Origin: Rutidosis leptorrhynchoides
Lineage: Eukaryota > Streptophyta > Magnoliopsida > Asterales > Asteraceae
Assembly (NCBI RefSeq): GCF_046630445.1
Contig: NC_092333.1
Span: forward strand, 719,626,001 to 719,690,000
Direction: 5' to 3'
Length of the DNA: 64,000 nucleotides
In this document: one piece after another, positions 22,585-35,443 of the stretch
Layout: the number at the start of each line of letters is the position of its first letter
How positions within the stretch are numbered: position 1 is the stretch's first letter
The notes under the pieces: model-generated
The model's input: only the letters and a program-made list of their open reading frames with translations
Databases searched by the model: none
What the model was told of the DNA's origin: nothing
Program-made: the position numbers and the translations under genes

Positions 22585-24657
22585 TGTAACAACCTTGAAT
22601 CGGGCCTAGCGATAAATGACCTTTTTACCCATAGTTTATATTAATTTATTAATATTAGAGATTTTAATTATTATGTGTTTATAATTATTTGGTTGTTCAG
22701 TTACGTGCGTTTTGTGACAAGGGTCACATAACAGGTTTTGTTATGTGAATTGGACCTCGTTAGGGCCACCTAATGAGGTACATTGAGTTTTAGATAACTG
22801 ATAAATACCCGTGTGTTAAACAAAAGAGGTTTCCTCATAGTGAAGAAACCCCTAAATGAATATATACTCATGTATGTTCTAACTTACCATTTTTTGAAAC
22901 ATATAAACCCTAAAACACCTCTCTTGCTCTCTAATCTTTGAAATTAAAAATTGCAAATCAATCCTTGTGATCTTGTGTATCTGTTTCTCTGTGATTCAAG
23001 TAATCAAACAAGGTAAACATCATTGAATTTGATAAATTTAAAGTGGGTTTTGGGTTAAAATGGGTTTTGATGATTTTGGGGTTTGATTCTTGATTATTTG
23101 TTGTATTTTATGCTTGATTGATGTTAGAAATAGTTTCTATATGTGTTATATGGTATTCTTGATGCATTAGATTGACCAAAACATGCAAAAATCAAGTTTT
23201 GGGGTCAAAAAACCCGAAAACAACGAGCTGGAGCTGTTCTACAGCTCCCACACGTTTGACAGCTCAACCACACGGTTGAGCACATTTTTGAGGGCTCAAC
23301 CACGTGGTTGAGGGTTTAACCGTACATTTGAGGTCTCAGCCACGTGGTTGAGCAGTGGTCAGCTTTTGGTAAAATTGAAAAGGGTGTAACTTTCAAACTG
23401 TAACTCCGTTTTCGACAAATAAACTATCATTGGAATCATCTTGAGGTCTAATTTCCAATGATAAGGTTTTAAAACACTATATCAAACTTTAAGTTGGGTG
23501 GAAAAAGCTCAAATTGCAATTATGATGCTGTTCTTGCTCAACCGTGCGAGTTAGATACTCACCCGTACAGGTGAAGTGTCCAACCGTGCGTGTGAGCTAC
23601 TAAATCATGTGATTGGACTTTAAAGTCACTCGTAGGAGTAGGTTGTCAGTTGTGCGATTGAGCATATTCATTGGTACGAGTGAACTAGTCAGTCGCACAA
23701 GTGAGACCCCACCCGTACGAGTGATAGTGTATGTATGATTGGGTAAAGTGCAATTCTGACCCATTTACTGTATTGATATGTTTATTTCTTCTGATGTATA
23801 ATCTGATTGAAATGGTTAATAACTAGAGAAATGATATTCTCAGGTGATAAAGGAAAAGGTGAAGGCTCAATGAAATAAGACTACTGAGTTCTTGTATTTC
23901 AGGTGAGTGGGACTATCCTAATGTTTATAAGTATTTAGTAGCGGGTTATGCTACTGTTACCTTGGCTTACTCGCCTGAATAATTAGTATATGGTATATTG
24001 TGCTATATTATGTGACTTATTGTAGCCACCTTGGATGCCACCTACGGGTTAGTAGTACGGTAGTTGATATTGCTGATTGAGGGTTTTGTAGCGGCAACTG
24101 GCTTACATGTGGGGCATCTATGGTTTTGTAGCTATGCCAAATTTGTAAGTTGGGTAAGAGGCAGGAATGAGTCTATCTGGTTCAGGAATTACTATTCTTG
24201 TAGTATAGTTGAACGATGCATCCCCTGCATCTGGATACTATGCAAGGGAGACAGTAATGGGAATTATCGGTATACTCCAGCCTGATCAGTTAGAGTTAAG
24301 GGCCCGGCCAGGCCGTCGATCCTCTTGCTATCGAGACCTTGTTTGTGTATTGGCTAGCTTGATGTTATATGCTTATACCTGTTAGGATTGTGCCATTTAC
24401 TTAGCCTTGTGCTAACTCCCTCACTTCCTCCCTGCAGGTAGGCTTATACGCTAGGGTTTTGGGAGGAGCTTGTTTTGCTGGATATGTTTGAAGATCAAAC
24501 TCTGATGTCTTTTGTATAACATAATAATAGTTGTTCAACGTAACACCAGATGATTTATAATATCTACGTGGTAATGTAAAACATAAGTATGGATATGTAA
24601 TTATTATATTTGTAAAGTTTCCGTTGCGTATTTATAAAAAAAATGGACGGTGTTACA
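22585..24657 (+). repeat. 5' LTR of chromovirus
   Basis: TGTAACAACC...GGTGTTACA, 2073 bp. Carries two arrays of short palindrome-like repeats, one of CTCAACCACGTGGTTGAG type at 23255-23355 and one of CAACCGTGCGNGTGAG type at 23538-23740. Confidence 0.9.
23255..23355. promoter_or_regulatory. CACGTG-centred palindromes in chromovirus U3
   Basis: CTCAACCACGTGGTTGAG at 23295-23312 is a perfect 18-bp palindrome with a G-box core. CTCAGCCACGTGGTTGAG at 23335-23352 differs in one base. Further half-copies precede them. In the 3' LTR (about 30260-30360) the cores read CACGCG. Confidence 0.55.
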
Positions 24658-24660
24658 AGT

Positions 24661-24672
24661 TGGTATCAGAGC
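24661..24672 (+). other. primer-binding site (initiator tRNA-Met type)
   Basis: TGGTATCAGAGC three bases after the 5' LTR, the usual chromovirus primer site. Confidence 0.88.
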
Positions 24673-24844
24673 ATAGGTTTGGTAACGTGTACACATGGAT
24701 GTCATGTTCCCAAACCTTCGGCAATGTGTCAAACACATCCTTGGGAGACAAGCTAAGTGAATGTAGAGAATGGTATGATAGTCTGTAGGTACTAATGGAT
24801 TATCCACTAAGCTTTTGTGAGATGATGTGTAGTACAGATGAAAG

Positions 24845-26214
24845 ATGACTGACGAAAGGCAGGATGTCCGAGCTCCACCTACCCCCGGAATCTTCAGAGC
24901 TCCACCTGAAGGGGATGACTCAGAACCTAATCAGCAAGAGTACATTCAACGAATGGAGAGTCAATTGAAAGAAGCCCGAGACCGGATAACTGAGCTAGAA
25001 GGTATTGTTTATGCGGGTACCACGATGGGTAATGATGATACTGCACCTCCAGGGTTTTCTGTACCTCAGTTTGGGTCTGCATCAAGGGGAACTTCATCAC
25101 TACCACAACAGTTCCAAGTTTCGTTGCCATTTCCACAGTTTTAAATGCCACCGTAGCAACAATCACAGCCTCAACAGGGATAGCAAAATTCGGGTCAAGT
25201 TATGTATCCCTACGTGATCCAAATGTGGCAGCCACCAACAACTGAAACTAAGAAAAAGTGTACTTTCAAGCATTTCTTGACTGCAAACCTCCATAGTATG
25301 TTGGTAGTTCTAATCCGACTGAAACCATTGATAGGTTACGTGAGGTATACCGAGCATTGGAAGCCTCTCAATGAGAGCCCGAATTACGTGTAACTTATGC
25401 CAGCGGATTGTTGAAAAAGAAAGTAATGGGTTGGTAGGATTCAATAACTTCTCAATGTCAAAGGAAATGTTAAACAAGGTGACTTGGGAACAATTTGCAC
25501 CTAAGGTGTGCGAACAGTATTGCACTCCTTATGAGATCTCAAGAATGAAGCGGAAATTTATGAATCTGAAGATGACCAGACAGATGACAATTGACGAAGT
25601 GATTGAGAAGTTTACTGACAAGCTTCGCTTTGTACAACAGTGGCTTCCGGATGAACAGTCTAAGATTGATCAGTTTGTGGAAATGATCTTGCCATAATAC
25701 AGATCATTGGTAGGAGTGGCACCCTCGTTACCTCAAGCCTTTGCCATAACCAAAATGGTGGAAGAATATACTAAGGCGGCTAAAGAGAGTCAAAACGAAT
25801 CAGTGACGCAACCCAAGCAAGCGTCAAGTCAAGGTAGTTTTAAATCAAAGAAGTCTCATGGTGGTCAAGAAAAGGGAAGATTTTACCAAAGTGGTAGTAG
25901 TTCGAACCAGAGGGTGTGGTGCAATGGTTGTAAATCGACTCATGCGGGTCCTTGTACTAATTTGATAAAGAGGTGCATGCGGTGCGGAGTAATGGGTCAT
26001 GATATTCAGGCTTGCTCATTCAAAGAAAATGTTTGGTAGAATTGCCATAAATCAGGGCACAGATCAGTTGATTGTCCATCTACAAGAAAGATGAGTTCTG
26101 GGGTAGGGGCAGGAGCAAGGACAATGCCAGTCGGGGGATCTTCGGCTTCGTCAACTGGACAGAAGCGTAAGACTCATCCAAGACCTGAAGCAAGAGCCTT
26201 CCAGATGTCGTTAG
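24845..26214 (+). pseudogene. gag: chromovirus gag (broken)
   Basis: Starts with ATG at 24845. The frame is broken by TAA at 25142 and nearby TAG codons, then by frameshifts between 25200 and 25371. The capsid region is readable at 25371-25697 (WEQFAPKVCEQY, YEISRMKRKFMNL). One zinc knuckle, CMRCGVMGHDIQAC, is intact at about 25975-26020. A second (NCHKSGHRSVDC, 26041-26080) has lost its first cysteine region to a stop. Non-functional. Confidence 0.8.
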
Positions 26215-27669
26215 ATGCAGCTACTACTATCGACGATGCTATCACCGGTATGCTTTTTGGTTAACTCTACACCTGCTCGTGTATTGTTTGATTGCGGAGC
26301 CAATCGTTCTTTTATGGCTACTAGATTCTGTGAAAAGTTAAACTTTCCTGTTTCTATGTTACCTGAACCATTAGAAGTGGAAGTAGCCAGTGGTAAGACC
26401 ATTCCAGTCACAACACCTGTGTCTGGAATAAGTATAGAAATAGATGGGAGTGTATTTCTGGTGACTTGTTTAGTGATGGCCATACCTAGCTTTGATGTAG
26501 TTCTAGGTATAAACTGGTTGAGTTTCCATAAGGCAAGTATAAAATGTCATAAGAAATTGATTTCTTTCCCTTTATCTAATGGGACACATGTTATAGCCTG
26601 GGGCGAACAGGGTGGGTTTGGTTGTCCTTTGATTTCGAGGATGAAGGCTAGGAAATCGATAGTAAAGGGATGTGATACGTTTTTCGTGTATGTAATTGAT
26701 GCTAAGAAAGAGAAAAAGACGTTAGCTGATATTCCAGTAGTGTGTGACTTCCCAGAAGTATTTCCAGATGAATTACCGGTTTTATCGCCAGTTAGGGAAG
26801 TAGAATACAGAATTGAGTTGATGACAGAATCTACACTAGTGGCTAAAGCTCCTTATAGGTTAGCTCCGTCCGAGATTTGCGACATGATGATGCAAATTCA
26901 GGATTTGCTAGATCGTGGGTTTATACGACCGAGTTCATCACCGTGGGGTGCTCCAGTGTTATTCGTGAAAAAGAAAGATGCTACACTCAGAATGTGTATT
27001 GATTATCAGGAATTGAACAAAAGAACCGTGAAGAATAAGTATCCTCTTCCGAGGATAGATGATTTATTCGATCAGCTTCAAGGATCTTCGTTCTTTTCAA
27101 AAATAGATTTACGTTCCAGGTATCATCAGGTTCGTGTTGATGAATCTGATATTCCGAAAATATCATTTTGTACTAGGTACGGTCATTATGAGTTTTTGGT
27201 GATGTCGTTCGGGTTAACGAATGCACCAGCAATTTTTATGGATTTAATGAATCGGGTGTGTCGACAGTTTCTCGATAAGTTTGTCATAGTATTTATTGAC
27301 GACATTCTGATCTATTCAAAGACAGAGTCTGAGCATGCTGATCACCTACGTCAAGTATTAGAATTGTTGAAACGAGAACAGCTATACGCCAAGTATTCCA
27401 AATGTGAATTTTGGTTACGTGAAGTTCAGTTTCTGGGTCATGTTATTTGTCAAGAGGGTATCAAATTGGATCCATCCAAAATAGAAGCGGTAATGAATTG
27501 GAATGCACCAAAGACTCCGACTGAAATTAAGAGTTTTCTGGGTTTGGCAGGGTATTACCGTAAGTTTATCAAGGATTTCTCTAAGATTGCGGGTCCATTA
27601 ACAAAGTTAACTAGAAAGGATGTATCTTTTCAATGGAGTGATAAACAGGAGAAAGCATTCAGACATTGA
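26215..27669 (+). pseudogene. pol: chromovirus protease and reverse transcriptase
   Basis: 484 codons are open. Protease shows [10 protein letters not shown], where Cys replaces the usual Ser or Thr after the catalytic Asp. RT shows [21 protein letters not shown] and the catalytic [12 protein letters not shown] 1-nt frameshift separates this from gag near 26260, and another at about 27660 ends the frame at the start of RNase H. RT residues look intact, but the gene as a whole is broken. Confidence 0.88.
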
Positions 27670-28130
27670 AGCAGCAATTGTGTCAAGCTCCAATATTAGT
27701 GTTACCCGAGGGTACCGAAGATTTTATGGTATATTGTGATGCGTCATATGCGGGTTTGGGTTGTGTGCTAATGCAGCGAGAGAAGGTTATTGCATATGCT
27801 TCACGGCAGTAGAAAACTCATGAAAAGAATTATCCAGTACATGACTTAGAAATAGCAGCGGTGGTTTTTGCTTTAAAGCTATGGAGACATTATTTATAAG
27901 GTACACACTGCGTTATTTGTACAGATCACAAGAGTTTACAGTATATCTTTTCTCAGAAAGAGTTGAATATGCGGCAGAGACGGTGGCAAGAACTAATAAA
28001 AGATTATGATTATGAAATCCACTATCATCCGGGTAAGGCAAATGTAGTCGCTGATGCTTTAAGCCGAACAGGATCCATTGACAATGTGAAATTTATGTGA
28101 ATAGGAATTGTATCGGATCTAATCGAACGT
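27670..28130 (+). pseudogene. chromovirus RNase H (broken)
   Basis: After the frameshift the RNase H domain is readable: VYCDASYAGLGCVL, ASRQ followed by a stop at 27811, HDLEIAAVVFALKLWRHYL with a stop at 27898, [11 protein letters not shown], and ADALSR near 28055. At least two nonsense mutations. Confidence 0.8.
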
Positions 28131-28741
28131 TTGAAAATAACTCAATTTGAAGCCTTAAGGGATGAAAATTTAAAATCTGAGCTTTTAGTTAAGAGAAAAG
28201 GGGATTTAATTGACGATTCTCGTGGATTAAAAACCTTCAACAATCGAGTATGGGATCCTTTACTCGGAGAATTGAGGGAATTAATTATGAAAGAGGCGCA
28301 TAAATCAAGATTATCTATCCATCCTGGAAATACAAAGATGTACCATGATTTGAAAACCCTGTATTGGTGGCCAACAATGAAGAAAGACATCGCAAATTTT
28401 GTGGAAAAATGTCTTATCTGCGCCCAAGTTAAAGCGGAACATCAAAAACCCTATGAATCGTTACGTTAATTAGAAATTCCAGAATGGAAATGGGAACATA
28501 TAACGATGGATTTTGTAACCAGGTTACCCCGAACCCGGAAAGGACATGATATGATCTGGGTGATTGTTGATCGATTAACTAAGAACGCACACTTTTTGCC
28601 TGCTAGTGAAATGACATCGTTGAGTAAATTGGCTCAGATGTACATAAATGAAGTTGTAGCTCGGTATGGGATACCATTATCTATTGTGTCAGATCGGAAT
28701 TCTAATTCGTATCTAGCTTCTGGCAGAGTTTACAACAAAAT
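28131..28741 (+). pseudogene. chromovirus integrase, zinc finger and first half of core
   Basis: 28131-28469 encodes the HHCC zinc finger (EAHKSRLSIHPG, WWPTMKKDI, CLICAQVK). A stop at 28470 precedes the core (MDFVTRLPRTRKG with the first Asp, IVDRLTKNAHFLP). The second Asp region reads SDRNSNSY and then shifts frame, so the normal SDRDSRF segment is corrupted. Confidence 0.82.
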
Positions 28742-29578
28742 TTGGGTACTCGTGTTAATCTTAGTACATTGTATCATCCTCAAACAGACGGTCAAAGTGA
28801 ACGAACCATCCAAACGTTAGAGGATATGTTAAGAACCTGTGTATTAGAATATCGTGGGTCATGGGATTCTCACTTACCTTTGATAGAATTTGCATACAAT
28901 AATTCGTATCATTCGAGTATCGGCATGCCACCCTACGAGATGTTGTATGGTAGACGATGCAGAACTTCGACTTGTTGGTTAGAGGCTGGAGAGAAACAGT
29001 TTGCAGGTCCTGAAATTGTACAACAAATCACTGATAAAGTTGCAATAGCTCGAGAGAAGTTAAAAGCTGCCAGAGATAGAGAGAAAATGTACGCAGATCC
29101 TCGTCGACGACCAGTGACATTTTCTGTGGGTGAACGTGTGTACCTGAAAGTATCGCCGTGGAAAGGTGTAATTCGGTTCGGTAAACGCGGAAAATTAGCT
29201 CCAAGGTATATAGGCCCATTTAACATCAGGAAGATATTGAACGATCAAACCGTGGTTCCGGATCTTCCTGCAGAGTTAGCTGGCATTCACGATACGTTTA
29301 ACATATGTTATCTTCGTAAGTGTAAGATAGACGATGAAAGTCAGATTCTACCATTGCAGGATTTAAAGGTTGACATGAATAAAAAGTTAATTGAAGAACC
29401 AGTCAGGATTGTTGACAGAAAGGTTACCAAGCTACGTAAGAAACAGATACCAATGGTACTTGTAGAATGGAAACATAGTTTGGGTTCCAATTTGACTTGG
29501 GAAACGGAAGAGCTAATGAAAACTAGATACCCTCCATTGTTTGACCTGGACCAGATTCCGAGGACAGAATCTTCTTAA
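28742..29578 (+). pseudogene. chromovirus integrase C-terminus with chromodomain-like tail
   Basis: Open for 279 codons including the integrase end: [14 protein letters not shown] with the catalytic Glu, the GPY/F module (RGKLAPRYIGPF) and a tail with VEWKHSLGSNLTWETEE, which matches the chromodomain-like end of chromoviruses. Separated from the rest of integrase by the frameshift before 28742. Confidence 0.85.
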
Positions 29579-29589
29579 GGGGGTAGATT
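29577..29589 (+). other. polypurine tract of chromovirus
   Basis: AAGGGGGTAGATT immediately before the 3' LTR TGTAACAACC. Confidence 0.85.
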
Positions 29590-31665
29590 TGTAACAACCT
29601 CGAATCGGGCCTAGCGGTAACTGACCTTTTTACCCATAGTTTATATTGATTTATTAATATTAGAGATTTTAATAATTATATGTTTATAATTATTTGGTTG
29701 TTCAGTTATGTGCGCTTTGTGACAAGGGTCACAGAACATGTTTCGTTATGTGAATTGGACCTCGTTAAGGCCACCTAATGAGGTACATTGAGTTTTAGAT
29801 AACTGATAAATACCCGTGTGTTACACGGAAGAGGTTTCCTCATAATGAAGAAACCCCTAAATGAATATATACTCATGTACGTTCTAACTTACCAATTTTA
29901 GAAACATATAAACCCTAAAACACCTCTCTTGCTCTCTAATCTTTGAAATTAAGAAGTGAAAATCAATCCTTGTGATCTTGTGTATCTGATTCTCTGTGAT
30001 TCAAGTAATAAAACAAGGTAAACATCATTGAATTTGATAAATTTAAAGTGAGTTTTGGGTTAAAATGGGTTTTGATAATTTTTGGGTTTGATTCTTGATT
30101 ATTTGTGTTTGTTATGCTTGATTGATATTAGAAATAGTTTCTATATGTGTTATATGGTATTCTTGATGCATTAGATTGACCAAAACAAGCAAAAATCGAG
30201 TTTTGGGGTCAAAAAACGCGAAAACAGCGAGCTGGAGCTGTTCTACAGCTCCCACACGTTTGACAGCTCAGCCACACGGTTGAGCACACTTTTGAGGGCT
30301 CAACCACGCGTTTGAGGGCTTAACCGTACGTTTGAGGTCTCAGCCACGCGGTTGAGCAGTGGTCAGCTTTTGGTAAAATTGAAAAGGGTGTAGCTTTCAA
30401 ACCGTAACTCCGTTTTCGATAAATAAACTATTGTTGGAATCGTCTTGAGGTCTAATTTCCAATTATAAGGTTTTAAAACACTAATTCAAAAACTAATTTG
30501 GGTGTAAAAAGATTGAATTGCAATTATGTTGCTGTTCTTGCTCAACCGTGCGAGTTAGGCACTCACCCGTACAGGTGAAGTGTCCAACCGTGCGTGTGAG
30601 CTACTAAATCATGTGAGTGGACTTTAAAATCACTCATGGGAGTAGGTTTTCAGTCGTGCGATTGAGCATATTCATTCGTACGAGTGAACTAGTCAGTCGC
30701 ACGAGTGAGACCCCACCCGTGCGAGTGACAGTGTATGTATGATTGGGTCAAGTGCAATTCTGACCCATTTACTGTATTGATGTGTTTATTTCTTCTGATG
30801 TATAATCTGATTGAAATGGTTAGTAACTAGAGAAATGATATTCTCAGGTGATAAAGGAAAAGGTGAAGGCTCAGTGAAATAAGACTACTGAGTTCTTGTA
30901 TTTCCATGTGAATGGGACTATCCTAATGTTTATAAATATTTAGTAGCGGGTTATGCTACTGTTACCTTGGCTTACTCACCTGAATAATTAGTATATGGTA
31001 TATTGTGCTATATTATGTGACTTGTTGTGGCCACCTTGGATGCCGGATACGGGTTAGTAGTCCGGTAATTGATATTGCTGATTGCGGGTTTTGTAGCGGC
31101 AACTGGCTTACATGTGGGGCATCTATGGTTTTGTAGCTATGCCAAATTTGTAAGTTGGGCAAGAGGCAGGAATGAGTCTTTCTGGTTCAGGAATTACTAT
31201 TCGCGTAGTATAGTTGAATGATGCATCTCCTGTATCTGGATACTATGCGAGGGAGACAGTAATTGGAATTATCGGTATATTCCAGCCGGATCAGTTGGAG
31301 TTAAGGGCCCGTCCAGGCCGCCGATCCTCTTATTATCGAGACCTTGTTTGTGTATTGGCTAGCTTGATGCTATATGCTTATACCTGTTAGGATTGTGCCA
31401 TTCACTTAGCCTTGTGCTAACTCACTCACTTCCTCCCTGCAGGTAGGCTTATACGCTAGGGTTTTGGGAGGAGCTTGTTTTGTTAGATATGTTTGAAGAT
31501 CAAACTCTGATGTCTTTTGTATAACATAATAATAGTTGTTCAACGTAACACCAGATGATTTATAATATCCGCGTGGTAATGTAAAACATAAGTATGGATA
31601 TGTAATTATTATATTTGTAAAGTTTCCGCTATGTATTTATAAAAAAAAAAATGGGCGGTGTTACA
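29590..31665 (+). repeat. 3' LTR of chromovirus
   Basis: 2076 bp, colinear with 22585-24657. Substitutions are mostly transitions. Confidence 0.9.
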
Positions 31666-31670
31666 GCACA
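31666..31670. repeat. target-site duplication GCACA (right copy)
   Basis: Matches 22580-22584. Confidence 0.88.
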
Positions 31671-31858
31671 TGTTTGATTTCAAGGGCCGGGATCTAATTG
31701 GTAATGCCAACAATTAGCTTCTCGGAGGGGCGTTTTCTCAACCTTCAACCATACTGCCACGGTTGTTGCGATTTGGGTTTCCTCCGAACGCGTGTGTGGG
31801 TGGCATATGATCGCGAATGTGGTTAAGTCTCCTCTGGGTGATGACGATATTGCCGCTC

Positions 31859-31990
<132 letters not shown>

Positions 31991-34052
31991 ATACATATGT
32001 CTATGTGTATTACACTTATTAAATGTATTGAGATCAATAACAATTAAACTTTGTACTATAAAAGTATAACAATTCCGGACGTTTGAGAATCAACTAAATT
32101 GTAGTCCTCTAAGTTGCGATAAAGTTTTTGTATCAACTAAATACGGGCTTGTAAGAAAGATATATGACTAAAATCGTAACAACTCGCAAATTTTACGAGC
32201 TTTCACAATTTAGACTATATCTCTTTTATACAAACTCCAATTTAATTGATTTAAAAGCTCAAACATTTGTATAACTCAAAAAACTAAATATTTCATTATT
32301 TACTCAAATTTTTGAGTGGCAGAAACCCCTCGATACCGCTGAAAAGATTCTTCGCCACTATAAGCGAGTAATCTTTACTACTGAAAAAATAGTTAAAGTA
32401 TAAAGCAAAATCATTTTTTCCGGACCAACACATGGGTCATCTCTCCATTCGTTAAAGATAAAATGAAATGGTTAGTACATGTTTAATGGTTTGTGCATTT
32501 TTTTTCTTCTTTTTTTTCCGTGAAAATGGTCCTTTGACTTAACACCTAATCATTGTAAGTTAGTAACCTTTGAAAGCTTAAGGCTTTACTTTCGGGGCGT
32601 GAAATCAGACCAAACCGCGCACTACGTATGTTCTAGATTCAAAGAAGAAAAAGAAAAAGGTCTACGTTGACTAAATACACATATGTGGGGGGCTTATCTG
32701 ACACATATAAACTAAAATTATAGCCTACGTCTTATAGAATAATAGTAGTAACTGTCAAACCTTAGTGGCTTTGTACTTAGAGATGTCAATAGTCAATGTA
32801 TTGTTGTTAAGTATTTCATCTATGTACATCGATATTATTAATTCTTGTGATTGGATCTCTTGTGGATACAAGAAATATACACTAAATTGGTCGTTGTGGT
32901 TGCAATACTCGATGACTTGTTATTTTGTATAACGCCATGCTAGTTTTTATAAAATTTTTGCAATTAAAAAACATATTTACATACGTAAATATAAAAAATA
33001 TGGATATATAGATATATATTTACATGTTCATCGTACACATATACTATTAAAGTGTTATCATATATAAAGGTTGTGAAATATTTAACAATGTGAATATTCA
33101 CACACACACACACACATATTGAAGTCACAATCAGCAACACAATACAATTTAAACATGTACTCCGTATATTTTACCAACTATCTATACAAGTTATACATTT
33201 ATATTTGTTAGAATCTATATTTAACTGTAACATTTACAAATTATGCAATTGCAACAACGATTACATGTTATTGTGTATGACTTTCTTTTGTCATGTTATA
33301 CATATTTGTACAACAATACATTTTAACTTAGTGTGCAAGGTATTTTTGTCTTGATCAAGTAATTCGAAAATCATACGCATGCGAATTTTGCGCAGTTAAT
33401 TGCGCTAATATGCAAGAGAAGTGAGTGCGAATTCGATGCGCAACCGTTGGCTAAATCTATTTTTGACAACATGTCTTAACTAGATTTTGAATTGGTGTGG
33501 AGAATATTTTGACTCAATCTAGTAACGGTAAATTGCAAGAGATGACATGCGATTTGTTAATCTGTGTTGCGATTTGTGAAAACATATTTGTAAACTTTTT
33601 ATTTGACAAATTATTAAAGTCCAATTTAAAAATGAACAATTCGGTTAATATTTTGTTTTTAAATACAGTTAAAAACGTTATGGATTACTTGATACACTAG
33701 ATTATGTCCAACCATTCTAAAATTCAAGTTGCTAATAAGGAGTATATCATTACATATAGATTATTTTTATATATTTTATTTTTATAAACTTTCACATATA
33801 AGATTATTATATTATATTTCATTTATATAAAGTTTTCATATGTGAGATTGATACAGACTATATTATATTATTATATATTATATTATAATTATATATATTA
33901 TATATTATATTATAATTATATATATTATATTATTAATAAAGAAAAAATTGATATAAATTGTGAGTGAGATGTAACAGAATTTAATCAGAAGATATATTTA
34001 CACATGATTTATATAATGTGTATAGAGATAGAAGATAGATTAGATAGAAAAG
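31991..34052. other. intergenic, no gene recognised
   Basis: About 2 kb AT-rich. ORF 33497-33700 (67 codons) has no recognisable motif. A short (CA)n run lies at 33097-33115 and a TATAT/TTATA-rich tract at 33860-33935. Confidence 0.6.
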
Positions 34053-34056
34053 TATA

Positions 34057-34144
<88 letters not shown>
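34053..34144. repeat. (ATT)n microsatellite
   Basis: About 90 bp of ATT trinucleotide. Confidence 0.95.
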
Positions 34145-34147
<3 letters not shown>

Positions 34148-34348
34148 ATATATTACGAATAACACTGGTGACTAGGAATGCTGATCATGCTCATGTCTCT
34201 TTACAAAGTAATTGTCGGCGATTCAAGCATTTTCAACTATCAAAAAAGTCAACCTCCAATCACAACCCTTGTATTCTTGCACATTTTATATATCTTCAAA
34301 TATATAGTTGAAATATCATATAGTTATGGATTGTTTATTTATTTAGAA

Positions 34349-34407
<59 letters not shown>
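34349..34407. repeat. (TA)n microsatellite at Helitron end
   Basis: Pure TA abutting the 3' terminus of the minus-strand Helitron. Confidence 0.95.
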
Positions 34408-34409
<2 letters not shown>

Positions 34410-34518
34410 TAAGTTTTTGAGTCTGTGCGTTGAATGAGTGTGTAAAAATTCGTAAAAAAATGTAATTTGCAGTTCATATTGGTATGTAAATAGTAGTACT
34501 AAAAAAATAGAAATAGTA

Positions 34519-34775
34519 CTCCCTCCGTCTCAAAATAAATGTCTACCTTACTATTTATATCTGTCCCAAAATAATTGTCCACTTGCTTGCTATAAATAAC
34601 TCCTAAATATCGTTAAACTCTCTAATTTACCCTCATTTGTTACTCTCTTTCACTCATACCAAAAATAAATTCAGTCAAATTTATCTTTAATATAAGAGCA
34701 AAACTGACATTTATCACACCTATCTTAAATCAAACAAAAAAATCTTACCAGACACTTAATTTGGAACGGAGGGAA
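34519..34775. mobile_element. Stowaway-type MITE
   Basis: 257 bp with inverted ends CTCCCTCCGTCTCAAAATAA and, on the other strand, TTCCCTCCGTTCCAA. Flanked by TA on both sides (34517-34518, 34776-34777). Ends and TSD are diagnostic of Stowaway (Tc1/mariner-derived). Confidence 0.9.
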
Positions 34776-35443
34776 TATAAGAATTAATTAAGAGCCCGTG
34801 TTGTTGATAAATTTTAAAAATTCTTTTGAGTTTTAGAGTCCGTGGTGTTGACAAATTCGAAAAGTTTTTTTTAGTTTAAGAGTTGTGGTGTTGACAAATT
34901 TAAGAGTTCTTTTTAGTTTAAAAGTCCGCGGTGTTGACAAATTTTTTTCTCACCATTAATATCTTTTTAATTATATATAAATTATATACTACGTAATATT
35001 TATAGAAAATATGAGTACATTGAAAATTTGTCATGGAATGTAACGTTAGTTTAAAGTCTAAGTTATATTATTTTAAAATTATTATTTACAATTATTTTTT
35101 GAATAAAAGTGTAACCCGTGAGTTTAATTTTAGAAAAGTTGTTAGTCATTTCAGTAATATAACGGTACTCTTGGGAGTCATCGGTTATAATTAATATTAT
35201 AATAGTTTTATCTGCGTGTTCATAAATATTTTTAAGGACTTAAACTGTAAATTTAAATAACTTTCATATTTTTTGCTAAAAAGAAATACTCCGTTGGTAG
35301 CGCATCGAAGCTCCGTGTCGAATACATTTTATTACGTTTAGTTAGTAAAATTATTTCGAGTTGAACGGTGATGCTGGTAGAACCTAACTCGCGGCGAACA
35401 GAAAGATAAATCCACTAAAAATTTTATTGGGTTTTGTTTTCGT

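Larger units (their letters stand above)
22585..31665 (+). mobile_element. Tekay/Del-like chromovirus (Ty3/gypsy), full length but decayed
   Basis: A 9081-bp element with LTRs 22585-24657 and 29590-31665, PBS for initiator tRNA-Met, gag with a zinc knuckle, pol in the order PR-RT-RH-INT and a chromodomain-like C-terminus. TSD GCACA at 22580-22584 and 31666-31670. LTRs differ at roughly one position in twenty over the first 280 bp, and gag-pol has many stops and frameshifts, so it is much older than the inner Athila. Chromovirus is certain from the pol order and C-terminus; the Tekay/Del clade is inferred from the 2-kb LTRs. Confidence 0.88.

Noticed and set aside
22585-31665. Possible endogenous pararetrovirus or other virus
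   Set aside because: RT-RNase H-integrase order, LTRs, TSD and chromodomain-like tail identify a Ty3/gypsy chromovirus. No movement-protein or caulimovirus-type sequence is seen anywhere in the window.
33497-33700. 67-codon ORF
   Set aside because: AT-rich, no motif, no splice or promoter context; consistent with chance.
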